Origin: Marinitenerispora sediminis
GTDB taxonomy: Bacteria > Actinomycetota > Actinomycetes > Streptosporangiales > Streptosporangiaceae
NCBI RefSeq assembly: GCF_003336425.1
Contig: NZ_QEIO01000037.1
Location: 1 to 41,489, forward strand
Direction: 5' to 3'
DNA: 41,489 nt
The notes under the pieces were generated by a model. That model was not told where the DNA came from. It made no database searches and saw only the letters and a list, made by a program, of their open reading frames with translations. The position numbers were made by a program, and so were the translations under genes. Position 1 is the stretch's first letter, and each line of letters begins with the position of its first letter. This document shows, piece by piece, positions 33,493-41,489 of this stretch.

Positions 33493-35364
33493 ATGCCCGC
33501 GCTTCGCTCACGCACGGTCACCCACGGCAGGAACATGGTCGGCGCTCGCGCCCTCATGCGCGCGTCCGGCATGGAGGCTGAGGACTTCGGCAAACCGATC
33601 ATCGCCGTGGCCAACAGCTTCACCCAGTTCGTGCCGGGGCACGTCCACCTCCGCGAGGTGGCCGACGTCGTGGCGGACGCGGTGCGCGAGGCGGGCGGCG
33701 TGCCGCGGGAGTTCAACACCATCGCGGTCGACGACGGCATCGCCATGGGCCACGGCGGAATGCTCTACTCGCTGCCCAGCCGCGAGCTGATCGCCGACGC
33801 CGTGGAGTACATGGTCAACGCGCACTGCGCCGACGCGCTGGTGTGCATCTCCAACTGCGACAAGATCACCCCGGGCATGCTGCTCGCCGCCATGCGGCTC
33901 AACATCCCCACGGTCTTCGTCTCCGGCGGCCCGATGGAGGCCGGCAAGGTCACTGTCGTCAACGGGACTGCCAGCACCGTGCGCAAGCTCGACCTGATCG
34001 ACCCGATGGTCGCCGCCGCCGACGAGAGCGTCTCCGATGCCGAGCTCAGCGTCCTGGAGGAGGCCGCCTGCCCCACGTGCGGCTCCTGCTCCGGGATGTT
34101 CACCGCCAACTCCATGAACTGCCTCACCGAGGCCATGGGCCTGGCGCTGCCGGGCAACGGCACGGTGCTGGCCACCCACGTCGCCCGGCGCAGGCTGTAC
34201 GAGGAGGCCGGGCGGCTGGTCGTCACGGCCGCCCGGCGCTACTACGAGGACGACGACTCCTCGGTGCTGCCCCTGTCGATCGCCACTCCGGCGGCATTCG
34301 CCAACGCGATGGCGCTGGACGTCGCCATGGGCGGCTCGACCAACACGATCCTGCACCTGCTCGCCGCGGCGACCGAGGCCGGCGTGAAGTTCGGCCTGCC
34401 GGAGATCGACGCGCTCTCCCGGCGTGTCCCGTGCCTGTGCAAGGTCGCGCCGAACACCGACAAGTACCACATCGAGGACGTGCACCGCGCAGGCGGCATC
34501 CCCGCGATCCTGGGCGAACTGGCGCGCGCCGGCCTCATCGACACCTCGCTGCCCACCGTGCACGGCAGGACGGTCGGCGAGTTCCTCGACGCGTGGGACA
34601 TCCGGTCGGAGAACGTGCTCCCCGAGGCCGTCGACCTCTTCCACGCGGCCCCGGGCGGCAAGCGGACCACCCGCGCCTACTCGCAGGACGCCCGCTGGGA
34701 CACCCTGGACAGCGACCGCGCGGCCGGCTGCATCCGCGACGTCGAGCACGCCTACACCGCTGACGGCGGGCTCGCGGTGCTGCACGGCAACCTCGCCCCC
34801 GACGGCGCCATCGTCAAGACGGCCGGCGTCGAGGAGGAGCTGTGGACCTTCCGGGGCCCGGCGAAGGTGTTCGAGAGCCAGGAGGACGCGGTCGAGGGCA
34901 TCCTCAACAAGCGGGTCGTCGAGGGTGACGTCGTCGTCATCCGCTACGAGGGCCCCAAGGGCGGCCCGGGCATGCAGGAGATGCTCTACCCGACGAGCTT
35001 CCTCAAGGGCCGGGGGCTGGGCAAGGCCTGCGCGCTGATCACCGACGGCCGGTTCTCCGGCGGCACGTCGGGGCTGTCGATCGGCCACGCCTCCCCCGAG
35101 GCCGCGGCCGGCGGCGACATCGCACTGGTCCAGGACGGCGACGTCATCAGCATCGACATCCCCAACCGCGGCATCACGCTGGAGGTCTCCGCGGAGGAGC
35201 TGGCGGCCCGCCGCAAGCGGCTGCTCGCCGAGCTCGGCGGCTTCCGCCCCCGCGACCGGAACCGTCCCGTCACCGCCGCGCTGCGCGCCTACGCCGCCAT
35301 GGCCACGTCGGCCTCGACCGGCGCCGCCCGCGACGTCGACCAGCTGTCCGGCCCGCGGCCCTGA
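33493..35364 (+). CDS. ilvD: Dihydroxy-acid dehydratase
   Basis: A 623-residue IlvD/Edd-family enzyme that dehydrates 2,3-dihydroxy-isovalerate and 2,3-dihydroxy-3-methylvalerate in valine, isoleucine and leucine synthesis. The iron-sulfur Cys are in [12 protein letters not shown] and [18 protein letters not shown], and the C-terminal signature [19 protein letters not shown] is intact. The length fits the long, E. coli-like form. ATG at 33493 has GGGAG 8 nt upstream; a GTG at 33454 lacks a ribosome-binding site. No other ilv gene is present, as is common for ilvD in actinomycetes. The 210-base leader shows no T-box or other riboswitch that I can recognise. Confidence 0.95.
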   Translation: MPALRSRTVTHGRNMVGARALMRASGMEAEDFGKPIIAVANSFTQFVPGHVHLREVADVVADAVREAGGVPREFNTIAVDDGIAMGHGGMLYSLPSRELIADAVEYMVNAHCADALVCISNCDKITPGMLLAAMRLNIPTVFVSGGPMEAGKVTVVNGTASTVRKLDLIDPMVAAADESVSDAELSVLEEAACPTCGSCSGMFTANSMNCLTEAMGLALPGNGTVLATHVARRRLYEEAGRLVVTAARRYYEDDDSSVLPLSIATPAAFANAMALDVAMGGSTNTILHLLAAATEAGVKFGLPEIDALSRRVPCLCKVAPNTDKYHIEDVHRAGGIPAILGELARAGLIDTSLPTVHGRTVGEFLDAWDIRSENVLPEAVDLFHAAPGGKRTTRAYSQDARWDTLDSDRAAGCIRDVEHAYTADGGLAVLHGNLAPDGAIVKTAGVEEELWTFRGPAKVFESQEDAVEGILNKRVVEGDVVVIRYEGPKGGPGMQEMLYPTSFLKGRGLGKACALITDGRFSGGTSGLSIGHASPEAAAGGDIALVQDGDVISIDIPNRGITLEVSAEELAARRKRLLAELGGFRPRDRNRPVTAALRAYAAMATSASTGAARDVDQLSGPRP

Positions 35365-35381
35365 CCGGCCCGCTGATCCGC

Positions 35382-35413
35382 TGAGGGGGCGCCGCGGTCG
35401 CGGCGCCCCCTCA
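35382..35413. terminator. Terminator between ilvD and the FmdB gene
   Basis: Perfect 14-bp stem (35382-35395 with 35400-35413) with a GGTC loop, 17 bases after ilvD and 20 bases before the convergent FmdB stop. Probably bidirectional. Confidence 0.75.
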
Positions 35414-35433
35414 CGCGTGTGCGAGGCGGCGGT

Positions 35434-35646
35434 TCAACCTCCGCCGCAGCACCCGCCACCGCAGCAGCCGCCGCCACCACCGCCGGGGGGCTGGGTGGCG
35501 ACTCCGCCGACGGCCACGGTGGACAGCAGTTTCACGGTGTCGTCGTGCCCCCGCGGGCACTCGGCCGGGTCGTTGGCCCGCGCCATGGGTCGGGACAGTT
35601 CGAAGGTGTCACCGCAGGCGCGGCAGCGGTAGTCGTAACGAGGCAT
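35434..35646 (-). CDS. FmdB-family zinc ribbon protein
   Basis: A 70-residue protein starting MPRYDYRCRACGDTFELSRP. It has the N-terminal CxxC (CRAC) and a second pair in CPRGH, a zinc ribbon of the FmdB regulatory-protein type, then a linker and a Gly/Cys tail GGGGGGCCGGGCCGGG. Such Gly-Cys tails are seen in actinobacterial members; their role is not known to me. Start ATG at 35646 has no clear ribosome-binding site, but a TATTCT -10-like box ends 6 bases upstream, so a leaderless mRNA is possible. It is divergent from the vapBC operon. Confidence 0.82.
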   Translation of the reverse strand: MPRYDYRCRACGDTFELSRPMARANDPAECPRGHDDTVKLLSTVAVGGVATQPPGGGGGGCCGGGCCGGG

Positions 35647-35758
35647 GGCACCAGAATAGAAACACATCCCGCCCGGACGGGGAACCGTTCGCGGAGAGAC
35701 CTCGCCATTCCTCCCATGTGAGCCGGGCGCGGAACTCGCGTCGCTCACCCCCATATCA

Positions 35759-35781
35759 TGTAGAACGAGATGTTCTACAAT
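35759..35781 (+). promoter_or_regulatory. Operator and -10 box of the vapBC operon
   Basis: Inverted repeat TGTAGAAC, five bases, GTTCTACA (35759-35779), perfect over 8 bp per arm. The -10 box TACAAT (35776-35781) overlaps the right arm, and the vapB ATG follows 7 bases later. Binding of the antitoxin or toxin-antitoxin complex would block transcription, the usual autoregulation. Confidence 0.8.
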
Positions 35782-35788
35782 ACGGGGC

Positions 35789-36058
35789 ATGGAGAGCATC
35801 CCTATCCGCACACTGAACCAGGACACCACTGGTGTCATCGCCCAAGTCGCCCACGGTGAGACCTTCGAGATCACCAACCGGGGTCGCCCGGTGGCCCGGA
35901 TCGTCCCGGTGAACAGCGGCGAACTTGACGACCTGATCGAACAGGGCTGGGTCAGGCCGCCCACGTCACCTGCCGCGTTCACCCTTCCGCCAGGCGAACC
36001 CGCAATGGACGTCGATACCGCCGACATCGTCTCGGAGCTGCGCGAGGACCGTCTGTGA
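35789..36058 (+). CDS. vapB: Antitoxin, Phd/YefM type (VapB partner)
   Basis: An 89-residue Phd/YefM-type antitoxin. The N-terminal DNA-binding half reads MESIPIRTLNQDTTGVIAQV then GETFEITNRGRPVARIVPV, the typical pattern of the family. The C-terminal half, ending TADIVSELREDRL, is expected to wrap the toxin. The ATG lies 7 bases after a -10 box, so the mRNA is probably leaderless. Its TGA overlaps the toxin GTG by 4 bases (GTGA), coupling translation. A clear inverted-repeat operator lies directly upstream. Confidence 0.9.
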   Translation: MESIPIRTLNQDTTGVIAQVAHGETFEITNRGRPVARIVPVNSGELDDLIEQGWVRPPTSPAAFTLPPGEPAMDVDTADIVSELREDRL

Positions 36059-36465
36059 TCTACCTCGACAGCGCGGCGCTGGTCAAGCTGGCGCGGACCG
36101 AGCTTCACTCCGCGGACCTGGTCGAATGGCTGGACAACCGATCGCCAGGTGAATCGCTCGCCGCGTCTTCACTGGTCCAGGTCGAAGTCCCCCGAGCGCT
36201 GCGCAGATCGGCCCCCGGACGCCTGAGGGCGGTCCCAGGCATCCTGTCGTCTCTGCACCTCATCGAGATGACGCCGGTCATCCTCGCCACCGCGGCCGCG
36301 TACGAGGATCCGAATCTGCGGTCGCTGGACGCCATCCATCTCGCCACCGTCGAGGTGCTCATCCAGCACAGCCGCACCGTTACGGCCTTTGTCGCCTACG
36401 ACAAGCGGCTCTTGGACGCCGCCGAGGCGATCGGCCTGCCGGTGGCGGCTCCCGGGCTCTCCTGA
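36055..36465 (+). CDS. vapC: PIN-domain ribonuclease toxin (VapC)
   Basis: A 136-residue PIN-domain toxin that cleaves RNA when freed from its antitoxin. The four acidic metal-binding residues are visible: Asp5 (YLDSAALVK), Glu44 (QVEVPRAL), Asp92 (SLDAIHLAT) and Asp116 (AYDKRLLDAA). Length is normal. The GTG start overlaps the antitoxin stop. The RNA target (tRNA, rRNA or mRNA) cannot be inferred. The gene ends inside a long hairpin shared with the convergent HNH gene. Confidence 0.9.
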   Translation: MIYLDSAALVKLARTELHSADLVEWLDNRSPGESLAASSLVQVEVPRALRRSAPGRLRAVPGILSSLHLIEMTPVILATAAAYEDPNLRSLDAIHLATVEVLIQHSRTVTAFVAYDKRLLDAAEAIGLPVAAPGLS

Positions 36466-36522
36466 CACCGCGCGTCCCGGAGCCGGGTGGGACCGGTCCC
36501 GGCTCCGGGGCGCGCGGTCAGG
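36461..36522. terminator. Bidirectional terminator between vapC and the HNH gene
   Basis: A long imperfect stem (36461-36487 with 36498-36522; a 2-base bulge and one G-U pair) that includes both stop codons. Confidence 0.75.
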
Positions 36523-37063
36523 CTGCGGCTCTCGCCATGTAGGGGGCCCAGAGCGGATCGCCGTGCTGCTCACCGTTGATGAGCCGCCAGTGCAGTCCGC
36601 GCGGGACGGTGGGAGTGACGTTCAGCTTCCAGCCCAGCTCGTCGAGGAGGCGGTCCGCCTTCCGGTGGTTGCACGTCTTGCAGGAGGCGACCACGTTCTC
36701 CCACACATGCGCGCCGCCGCGGCTGCGCGGGATGACGTGGTCGATGGTCTCGGCGCGCTTCTCGCAGTAAGCGCAGCGGTAGCTGTCCCTCCGCATGAGC
36801 GCCACCCGGGTCAGGGGCACCCGCCGCCGGTACGGCACCCGGATGTAGCGGTGCAGCCGGATCACCGACGGCACCGACAGCGCCGTGGTCGCCGAGTGCA
36901 GCACGGTGCCCGTGGCGTCACCGTGCACGACCTCGGCCTTCTCCCGCAGCACGAGCAGGATCGCCCGGCGCAGCGGTACGGTGGTCAGTGGTTCATAGCT
37001 GGCGTTGAGCAGCAGTACGTGGCGGCTGACTGTGGCGCCCTCCGTACCGCGCCCGGCGCTCAT
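36518..37063 (-). CDS. HNH endonuclease
   Basis: A 181-residue protein with an HNH nuclease domain at about 92-140: two zinc Cys pairs CAYC (97, 100) and CKTC (128, 131), the DH dyad in IDHVIPRSRGG (Asp108, His109), Asn123 in WENVV and His133 in CNHRKADR. The N-terminal domain (VLLLNASYEPLTTVPLRRAI) is the usual one in this actinobacterial HNH family. Phage packaging and restriction are known roles of HNH enzymes, but no phage gene is adjacent, so the role is open. ATG at 37063 has GGGAG 5 nt upstream; the longer open frame upstream is not conserved-looking. Confidence 0.9.
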   Translation of the reverse strand: MSAGRGTEGATVSRHVLLLNASYEPLTTVPLRRAILLVLREKAEVVHGDATGTVLHSATTALSVPSVIRLHRYIRVPYRRRVPLTRVALMRRDSYRCAYCEKRAETIDHVIPRSRGGAHVWENVVASCKTCNHRKADRLLDELGWKLNVTPTVPRGLHWRLINGEQHGDPLWAPYMARAAA

Positions 37064-37385
37064 ACCAGCTCCCGGGCCGGCGGCGTGCCGACCAGCCGTG
37101 TCTCGTCCCCGGCCAGCCTGTCGGCCAGCCAGGCGACCTCCCTGTGGACCGGCCGGACGGCCGGTACTGTCTGTGTTCCCACACGGACCTCCCGTGGGTG
37201 GTTCCCGCCGAGTAACGTCCCGCATTCAGTTTGCTTGGTCGGACCTGGTTACCGCCACCCCATTTACCGGGGGTGTCACCAAAACGACGCGGCGTGGTCC
37301 CGCCGACGGCGCCACGTGTTCGCCCGGAACCGCCCGGGCCGTTGGGCCCGGGAGGGCCACCCCGGCGCCGGATAGAGTTCATGCC
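37064..37385. other. Divergent intergenic region between HNH and prolyl oligopeptidase genes
   Basis: About 320 bases. It contains the short inverted repeats CACCCC/GGGGTG (near 37255-37276) and CCCGGGCC/GGCCCGGG (37333-37352). A TAGAGT -10-like box (37373-37378) ends 7 bases before the peptidase ATG, suggesting a leaderless mRNA there. No coding frame is convincing. Confidence 0.5.
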
Positions 37386-39488
37386 ATGCCTCATCGCCGT
37401 TACCCCGCCGCCGAGCGGCTGCCGTTGATCGAGAACCTGCACGGGCACGACGTCGCTGACCCCTACCGTTGGCTGGAGGAGGCCGGCGGCCGGCCCACCA
37501 AGGAGTGGGCGGACGGCCAGGACGCGCTGTTCTCCGAGATCGCCGCCGCGCTGCCCGGTCGCGAGTGGTTCGGCGCCCAGGTGCAGGAGCTGATGGGGGC
37601 CGGATTCGTCGGCGCGCCCGTCTGGCGCGGCGACCGGCGGTTCTTCACCCGGCGGACCGCCGACCAGGAGCACGGCGTCCTGTACACGGTGGAGCCCTCC
37701 GACGGCACGGAGCGGGTGCTGGTCGACCCGACCGCCCTCGACCCGAGCGGGGCCACGACGCTGGACTCCTGGCGCCCGGACCGCGCGGGCCGGCTGCTCG
37801 CCTACCAGATCTCCGAAGGCGGCGACGAGGAGTCGCGGCTGCGGATCATGGACGTCGCCACCGGCACGGTGGTGGACGGGCCGATCGACCGCTGCCGGTA
37901 CTCGCCCATCGCGTGGCTGCCCGACGGTGAGGCGTTCTACTACGTGCGCCGGCTCCCGCCCGGCGAGGTACCGGAGGGCGAGGAGCAGTACCACCGGCGG
38001 GTGTACCTGCACCGCGTCGGCACCCCGGTCGACGACGACGTGCTCGTCTTCGGCGACGGGCGCGACAAGACGGAGTACTACGGGGTATCGGTGAGCCGGG
38101 ACGGCCGGTGGCTGCTGCTCACCGCCACGAAGGGCACCGCGTCCCGCAACGACGCCTGGATCGCGGACCTGCACGAGACGGGCCCGGAGACGCCGCGCCT
38201 GAACGCCATCCAGGAGGGCGTGGACGCCGAGGTGTCGCCCTACGTGGGGCGCGACGGCCGGCTGTACCTGTTCACCGACCGCGACGCGCCGCGCGGCCGG
38301 CTCTGCGTGACCGAGCCGCACCGTCCGGAGTACCGGCACTGGCGGCCGCTCGTCGAGACCGACCCCGACGCGGTGCTCAGCGACTTCGCGATCCTGGACG
38401 GCGCGGAGCTGGACACCCCGCTGCTGCTGGCCGGCTGGCGGCGGCACGCCGTCAGCGAGGTCACGGTGCACGAGCTCGCCACCGGCGCCCGGCGCGGGAC
38501 GGTGCCGCTGCCCGGGCTCGGATCCGTCGGCGGGCTGGTGGAGCGTCCCGAGGGCGGGCACGAGGCGTGGTTCACCTACACCGACAACACCACGCCGGTC
38601 CAGGTGTACCGCTACGACGCGCGCTCCGGAGAGGTCAGCCAGTGGGCCGTCGCCCCGGGCTCGGTGCCCCGGCCGGACGTGCGGACCGAGCAGGTGGCCT
38701 ACACGTCGCGGGACGGCACCACGGTCCGGATGCTGGTGATCTCGCCGCCCGACCCGGCCCCGGGCCCGCGGCCGACGATCCTGTACGGCTACGGCGGCTT
38801 CTCCGTCTCGCTGACCCCGGGCTTCTCGGCCACCGCGCTGGCGTGGGTGCGGGCCGGGGGCGTCTACGCGGTCGCCAACCTGCGCGGCGGGCTGGAAGAG
38901 GGCGAGCAGTGGCACCGCGGCGGGATGCTCGGCAACAAGCAGAACGTCTTCGACGACTGCACCGCCGCGGCGGAGCACCTGATCGCCACCGGGGTGACGA
39001 CCGCCGACCGGCTCGCCGTCATGGGCGGGAGCAACGGCGGGCTGCTGGTCGGCGCGGCGGTCACCCAGCGCCCGGACCTGTACGCCGCGGCGGTGTGCTC
39101 CGCTCCGCTGCTGGACATGGTGCGCTACGAGCGCTTCGGGCTCGGCCAGCTGTGGAACGTGGAGTACGGCAGTGCCGAGGACCCGGAGGCCCTCGCCTGG
39201 CTGCTCGCCTACTCGCCCTACCACAACGTGCGGGAGGGCGTGCGGTACCCGGCGACGCTGTTCACCGTGTTCGACAACGACACCCGCGTGGACCCCCTGC
39301 ACGCCCGCAAGACGTGCGCGGCGCTGCAGTACGCGACGTCGGCCGACCCCGAGGAGCGGCCGATCGTGCTGCGCCGCGAGGCGGAGGTCGGGCACAGCGC
39401 CCGCTCGGTCAGCCGCAGCGTGCGGCTCAGCGCCGACCAGCTCGCCTTCCTCGCCCGCCACACCGGTCTGGAGGTCCCGGCCGAGTGA
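37386..39488 (+). CDS. Prolyl oligopeptidase (S9 family)
   Basis: A 700-residue serine peptidase with an N-terminal beta-propeller (about 70-410) and a C-terminal alpha/beta-hydrolase domain. The triad is complete: Ser549 (GGSNGGLLVG), Asp632 (FDNDTRVDPLHA) and His670 (EVGHSARS). Other family features are YGYGGFSVSLTPGF (oxyanion region) and NLRGGLEEGEQWH. It cleaves short peptides after Pro and is probably cytosolic, as no signal peptide is seen. ATG at 37386 follows a TAGAGT -10-like box by 7 bases. It ends in a strong hairpin. Confidence 0.94.
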   Translation: MPHRRYPAAERLPLIENLHGHDVADPYRWLEEAGGRPTKEWADGQDALFSEIAAALPGREWFGAQVQELMGAGFVGAPVWRGDRRFFTRRTADQEHGVLYTVEPSDGTERVLVDPTALDPSGATTLDSWRPDRAGRLLAYQISEGGDEESRLRIMDVATGTVVDGPIDRCRYSPIAWLPDGEAFYYVRRLPPGEVPEGEEQYHRRVYLHRVGTPVDDDVLVFGDGRDKTEYYGVSVSRDGRWLLLTATKGTASRNDAWIADLHETGPETPRLNAIQEGVDAEVSPYVGRDGRLYLFTDRDAPRGRLCVTEPHRPEYRHWRPLVETDPDAVLSDFAILDGAELDTPLLLAGWRRHAVSEVTVHELATGARRGTVPLPGLGSVGGLVERPEGGHEAWFTYTDNTTPVQVYRYDARSGEVSQWAVAPGSVPRPDVRTEQVAYTSRDGTTVRMLVISPPDPAPGPRPTILYGYGGFSVSLTPGFSATALAWVRAGGVYAVANLRGGLEEGEQWHRGGMLGNKQNVFDDCTAAAEHLIATGVTTADRLAVMGGSNGGLLVGAAVTQRPDLYAAAVCSAPLLDMVRYERFGLGQLWNVEYGSAEDPEALAWLLAYSPYHNVREGVRYPATLFTVFDNDTRVDPLHARKTCAALQYATSADPEERPIVLRREAEVGHSARSVSRSVRLSADQLAFLARHTGLEVPAE

Positions 39489-39519
39489 CGCGGCGGCCAC
39501 CGGGGGGAGCCGCCGCCGG

Positions 39520-39560
39520 AGCGGCGGGAGCGGGTCCGGATGCGGACCGCTCCCGCCGCT
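39520..39560 (+). terminator. Terminator of the prolyl oligopeptidase gene
   Basis: An 18-bp stem (39520-39538 with 39543-39560, one bulged G) and a GATG loop, 32 bases beyond the stop. Confidence 0.8.
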
Positions 39561-39607
39561 TGGCACAATCGGGTGCGGACAACGCCGACGAGGGGGGACG
39601 GAGCACC

Positions 39608-40072
39608 GTGGCACAGGTCGCGACGGAGACCGGGACGGACGGCCGCACGGCGGCGGACGGGCATGGTCAGCGCCACGTCCATCTCGCGCAGGTCCGGTTC
39701 GCCGACCTCGATCCGCTGAACCACGTCAACAACGTCCGGATGCTGACGTACCTGGAGGACGCCCGGGTGGCGTTCCTGCGCTGGGACGTCGACCCCGAGG
39801 GCGCCCGGTTCGGCGGCCTGGTGGTCGCCCGCCACGAGGTGGACTACGTGCGCCCGCTCCAGCTGCGCCGTGAGCCGGTCCGCGTGGAGACCTGGGTGAC
39901 CGAGGTGAAGAACGCCAGTTTCACCCTGGCCTACGAGATCCGCGACGACCGGCGGCTCTACCTGCGCGCCACGTCGGTGCTGGTCGGCTTCGACCCGGAG
40001 ACGCAGCGCGTCCGGCGGCTCGACGACGCCGAGCGCGAGCACCTCGCCGGCTACCTGCGGCCGGCCGGCTGA
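39608..40072 (+). CDS. Hotdog-fold acyl-CoA thioesterase
   Basis: A 154-residue protein of the 4-hydroxybenzoyl-CoA thioesterase/YbgC type. The active-site segment reads VRFADLDPLNHVNNVRMLTY with the catalytic Asp35, and the central helix carries Glu50 in LEDARVAF. Strands include RHEVDYVRPL and VETWVTEVKNASFTLAYEI. It probably hydrolyses a short or medium acyl-CoA in the cytosol. GTG at 39608 has GGAG 5 nt upstream; the first 22 residues are not conserved-looking. A CACAAT -10-like box (39564-39569) gives it its own promoter after the upstream terminator. Confidence 0.9.
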   Translation: MAQVATETGTDGRTAADGHGQRHVHLAQVRFADLDPLNHVNNVRMLTYLEDARVAFLRWDVDPEGARFGGLVVARHEVDYVRPLQLRREPVRVETWVTEVKNASFTLAYEIRDDRRLYLRATSVLVGFDPETQRVRRLDDAEREHLAGYLRPAG

Positions 40073-40639
40073 GCCCCGGCGCCGTTCCCGCACCACGGGC
40101 GCTCATCCGGGTCCCGCTTCTCCGGAACCAGCGGAACCGGCGCCGCTGCCCGCGCCGCCCTCGCAGACGCCGGTCGAAGGACCTGCGGTCCTGGCGACGG
40201 GGGTGCGGAGCCGATGCCCCTGCTTCCCGACCGCCCCTGACCGCAGCGTCAGAGGGCGCTCCGTGGTACGGCCGGACGCCATTCCCGCAACCGGGCCCAC
40301 GGGCGCCCGGAGTGGCGCCTCCTACCGCCGCCCCGGCCCGCCGCCCCGGTCCGCCGTACCCAGGCCGGTCCCGTCGTCGCATCTCGGCGGGCGGCCGCCA
40401 CGCGGGTCCCCGGGAGGCGGGGCGGGTGACCAGCGGGCCGTCCACGTGGCCGAGTCAGGGGGAGCGCGAGGTGCCGACCAGGTCGGAACCTACCGCGTCC
40501 TCCCGCGCGGCTCCCGGAGCTGGCGGCCCGGCCGATCCCCGCCGCGGCGCACACTCCTGCCGCACGGAGGGCGTGGGCGGGCGGGAACGGCCCGGGGAGT
40601 CCCACGGCGTACGGCCTTCCGCGCCGTCCGAGGCCCTGC
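40073..40639. other. Intergenic stretch before the IS982 element
   Basis: About 570 bases with no gene I can support. Several frames are open on both strands because of high GC, but none has a recognisable product or a good start signal. Confidence 0.5.
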
Positions 40640-40655
40640 CCTAGACGGGTAGTTC
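40640..40655 (+). repeat. Left terminal inverted repeat of the IS982 remnant
   Basis: CTAGACGGGTAGTTCC; matches the reverse complement of the right end (41381-41396) at 14 of 16 bases. Confidence 0.8.
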
Positions 40656-40706
40656 CGATGCCTGGTGGGTGTCCGGGCGTGAAGAGAGGGCGTCCAAGAC
40701 CATGCT

Positions 40707-41400
40707 GTGACGCAAGACCTGAACACGCCCTCCTGACCGCACTCAACGTCAAGACCGACGACGGACTGGAGGTGGAGCGGTGCACGGGACACCCGCCCCA
40801 GCTCACCGACCCCGAGCTGCTGTGCCTGGCCGTGGCCCAGGCGCTGGTCGGCTTCACCTCCGAGGCCCGCTGCATGCGGTTCGTCCCGGTTCTCCTGGGC
40901 ACTGCGCCTGTTCCCGGTCCGCACCCCCGCCGGGATGCCCGTCCCCTGGGCCTTGGCCAGCCCCAAGGCCGACGAGCGCGACGCCTGGGCCGCGATGCTG
41001 GAGGCCGAGCCGGACCCGGCCGCCCACCCGCCCGGGCTGCTGCCGACCGCCGACAAGGACCTCGCCTCCCGGGCATTCCAGGCCGAGCTCCGCACGCGGG
41101 GGACCACGCTGCCGCAGCCCCCTTCAGCGGCCCTCCTGCAAACGCGAGCGGGCCCGGCCCGGCGAGCACCTGCTCAAAGGGGTGCGGCAGTCGATCGCAT
41201 CAGTCAACGACACCCGTCGAAGGTCAGCTCGAACCCGGAGCGCCACGGCGGGCGGACCTTCGAAGGGCGTCACAGTCCGGGTCGGCCAGCGGATCCCGGC
41301 CATGGCCGCGGCGATCCGGCACCACCACACCCGCGCACCCGTGGCCACGTCCCCGATCGCCTACAACCACCCACCACAAAGGAACCACTCGTCTAGATGA
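40707..41400 (+). pseudogene. IS982-family transposase, frameshifted and internally deleted
   Basis: Pieces of one DDE transposase read in turn from different frames: VTQDLNT (GTG at 40707), then LLTALNVKTDDGLEVERC and QLTDPELLCLAVAQALVGF, then after a missing central part PAGMPVPWALASPKADERDA, then RARPGEHLLKGVRQSIASVN, then ERHGGRTFEG, then VTVRVGQRIPAMAAAI. At least five frame changes separate them. The lost central segment would carry part of the catalytic core, so no functional protein is made. A comparison with the second copy's start (VTRNLDTLLT) shows that the first frameshift is a 2-base insertion after the seventh codon. Confidence 0.85.
41381..41396 (-). repeat. Right terminal inverted repeat of the IS982 remnant
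   Basis: The minus strand reads CTAGACGAGTGGTTCC; 14 of 16 bases match the left end. Confidence 0.8.
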
Positions 41401-41489
41401 TTGAGTCCGATGTCTGAGGAGGTCGCGGACATGGCGAAGGGTGCCCGATGGTTAAGTCGTGACACGAAACCTGGACACCCTTCTCACCG
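41393..41489 (+). mobile_element. Left end of a second IS982-type element (runs off the window)
   Basis: The sequence from 41393 (CTAGATGATTGAGTCCGATG) aligns with the left end of the neighbouring remnant (CTAGACGGGTAGTTCCGATG) and is followed at a similar distance by a transposase start. It shares the CTAG at 41393-41396 with the right repeat of the first element. Confidence 0.65.
41459..41489 (+). CDS. IS982-family transposase, first 10 codons only
   Basis: GTG at 41459 begins VTRNLDTLLT, which lines up with the start of the broken copy (VTQDLNT then LLTALNV) but without its frameshift. The rest lies outside the window, so whether it is intact cannot be seen. Confidence 0.6.
   Translation, partial: MTRNLDTLLT

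Larger units (their letters stand above)
40640..41396 (+). mobile_element. Decayed IS982-family insertion sequence
   Basis: A 757-bp element bounded by imperfect 16-bp terminal inverted repeats and containing a broken IS982-type transposase gene. Intact actinomycete members of this group are, from memory, nearer 1 kb, and the middle of the transposase is missing here, so it has lost roughly 200-300 bases and is dead. The element is immediately followed by the left end of a second, similar element in the same orientation. Confidence 0.8.

Noticed and set aside
40249-41169. Minus-strand frames over the IS982 remnant
   Set aside because: The plus strand holds recognisable transposase fragments; the minus frames are shadows.
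1-41489. CRISPR arrays, prophage and defence islands
   Set aside because: No regularly spaced repeats, phage structural genes or multi-gene defence modules were seen; the lone HNH gene and the VapBC pair do not make an island.

Overview
The window is very GC-rich DNA with short intergenic spacers, several apparently leaderless genes (a TAnnnT -10 box about 7 nt before the start codon) and actinobacterial hallmark genes: paired clpP1/clpP2 next to clpX and tig, a mycothiol-type DsbA-like reductase, an Eis-like acetyltransferase and an actinobacterial-type RpiB. This fits an actinomycete chromosome. A Nocardiopsaceae/Streptosporangiales-like host is plausible, but that is inference.

Layout. 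1-3.6 kb (minus): the proteostasis cluster tig, clpP1, clpP2, clpX (truncated at the window edge), with strong hairpins after tig and after clpP2 and a ClgR-like site upstream of clpP1. 3.85-4.1 kb: divergent tRNA-Pro and tRNA-Gly. 4.4-11.3 kb: a cytidylyltransferase-like protein, an IS701-type transposase homologue that has lost a catalytic Asp, an ABC exporter, and a TetR regulator followed by a DHA2-type drug efflux pump. 11.7-18.5 kb: a two-EF-hand protein, a thioredoxin-like [2Fe-2S] protein with a very long Lys/Ala-rich tail, a lone ABC ATPase, a membrane-anchored M23 homologue without its zinc ligands, an MT0933-type antitoxin-like protein, MgtE, and a membrane PP2C/SpoIIE phosphatase.

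18.8-28.7 kb: metabolic and protein-turnover genes (Eis-like acetyltransferase, RpiB, a 50-residue membrane protein, aldehyde dehydrogenase, a Rv2466c-like reductase with a small acidic partner, aminopeptidase N, MalQ). 28.7-29.6 kb is a poorly coding gap. 29.6-40.1 kb: a leaderless MFS transporter, an amidase, a NERD-domain membrane protein, IlvD, an FmdB zinc ribbon, a VapBC-type toxin-antitoxin pair with a clear operator, an HNH endonuclease, a prolyl oligopeptidase and a hotdog thioesterase.

40.6-41.5 kb: a decayed IS982-family element with recognisable terminal inverted repeats, directly followed by the left end of a second IS982-type element that runs off the window. Most of the window is ordinary core or near-core chromosome. 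I do not see a clear new multi-gene system. The most unusual items are the [2Fe-2S] protein with a histone-H1-like tail, the M23 pseudoenzyme, the catalytically altered IS701 homologue and the abutting IS982 copies.
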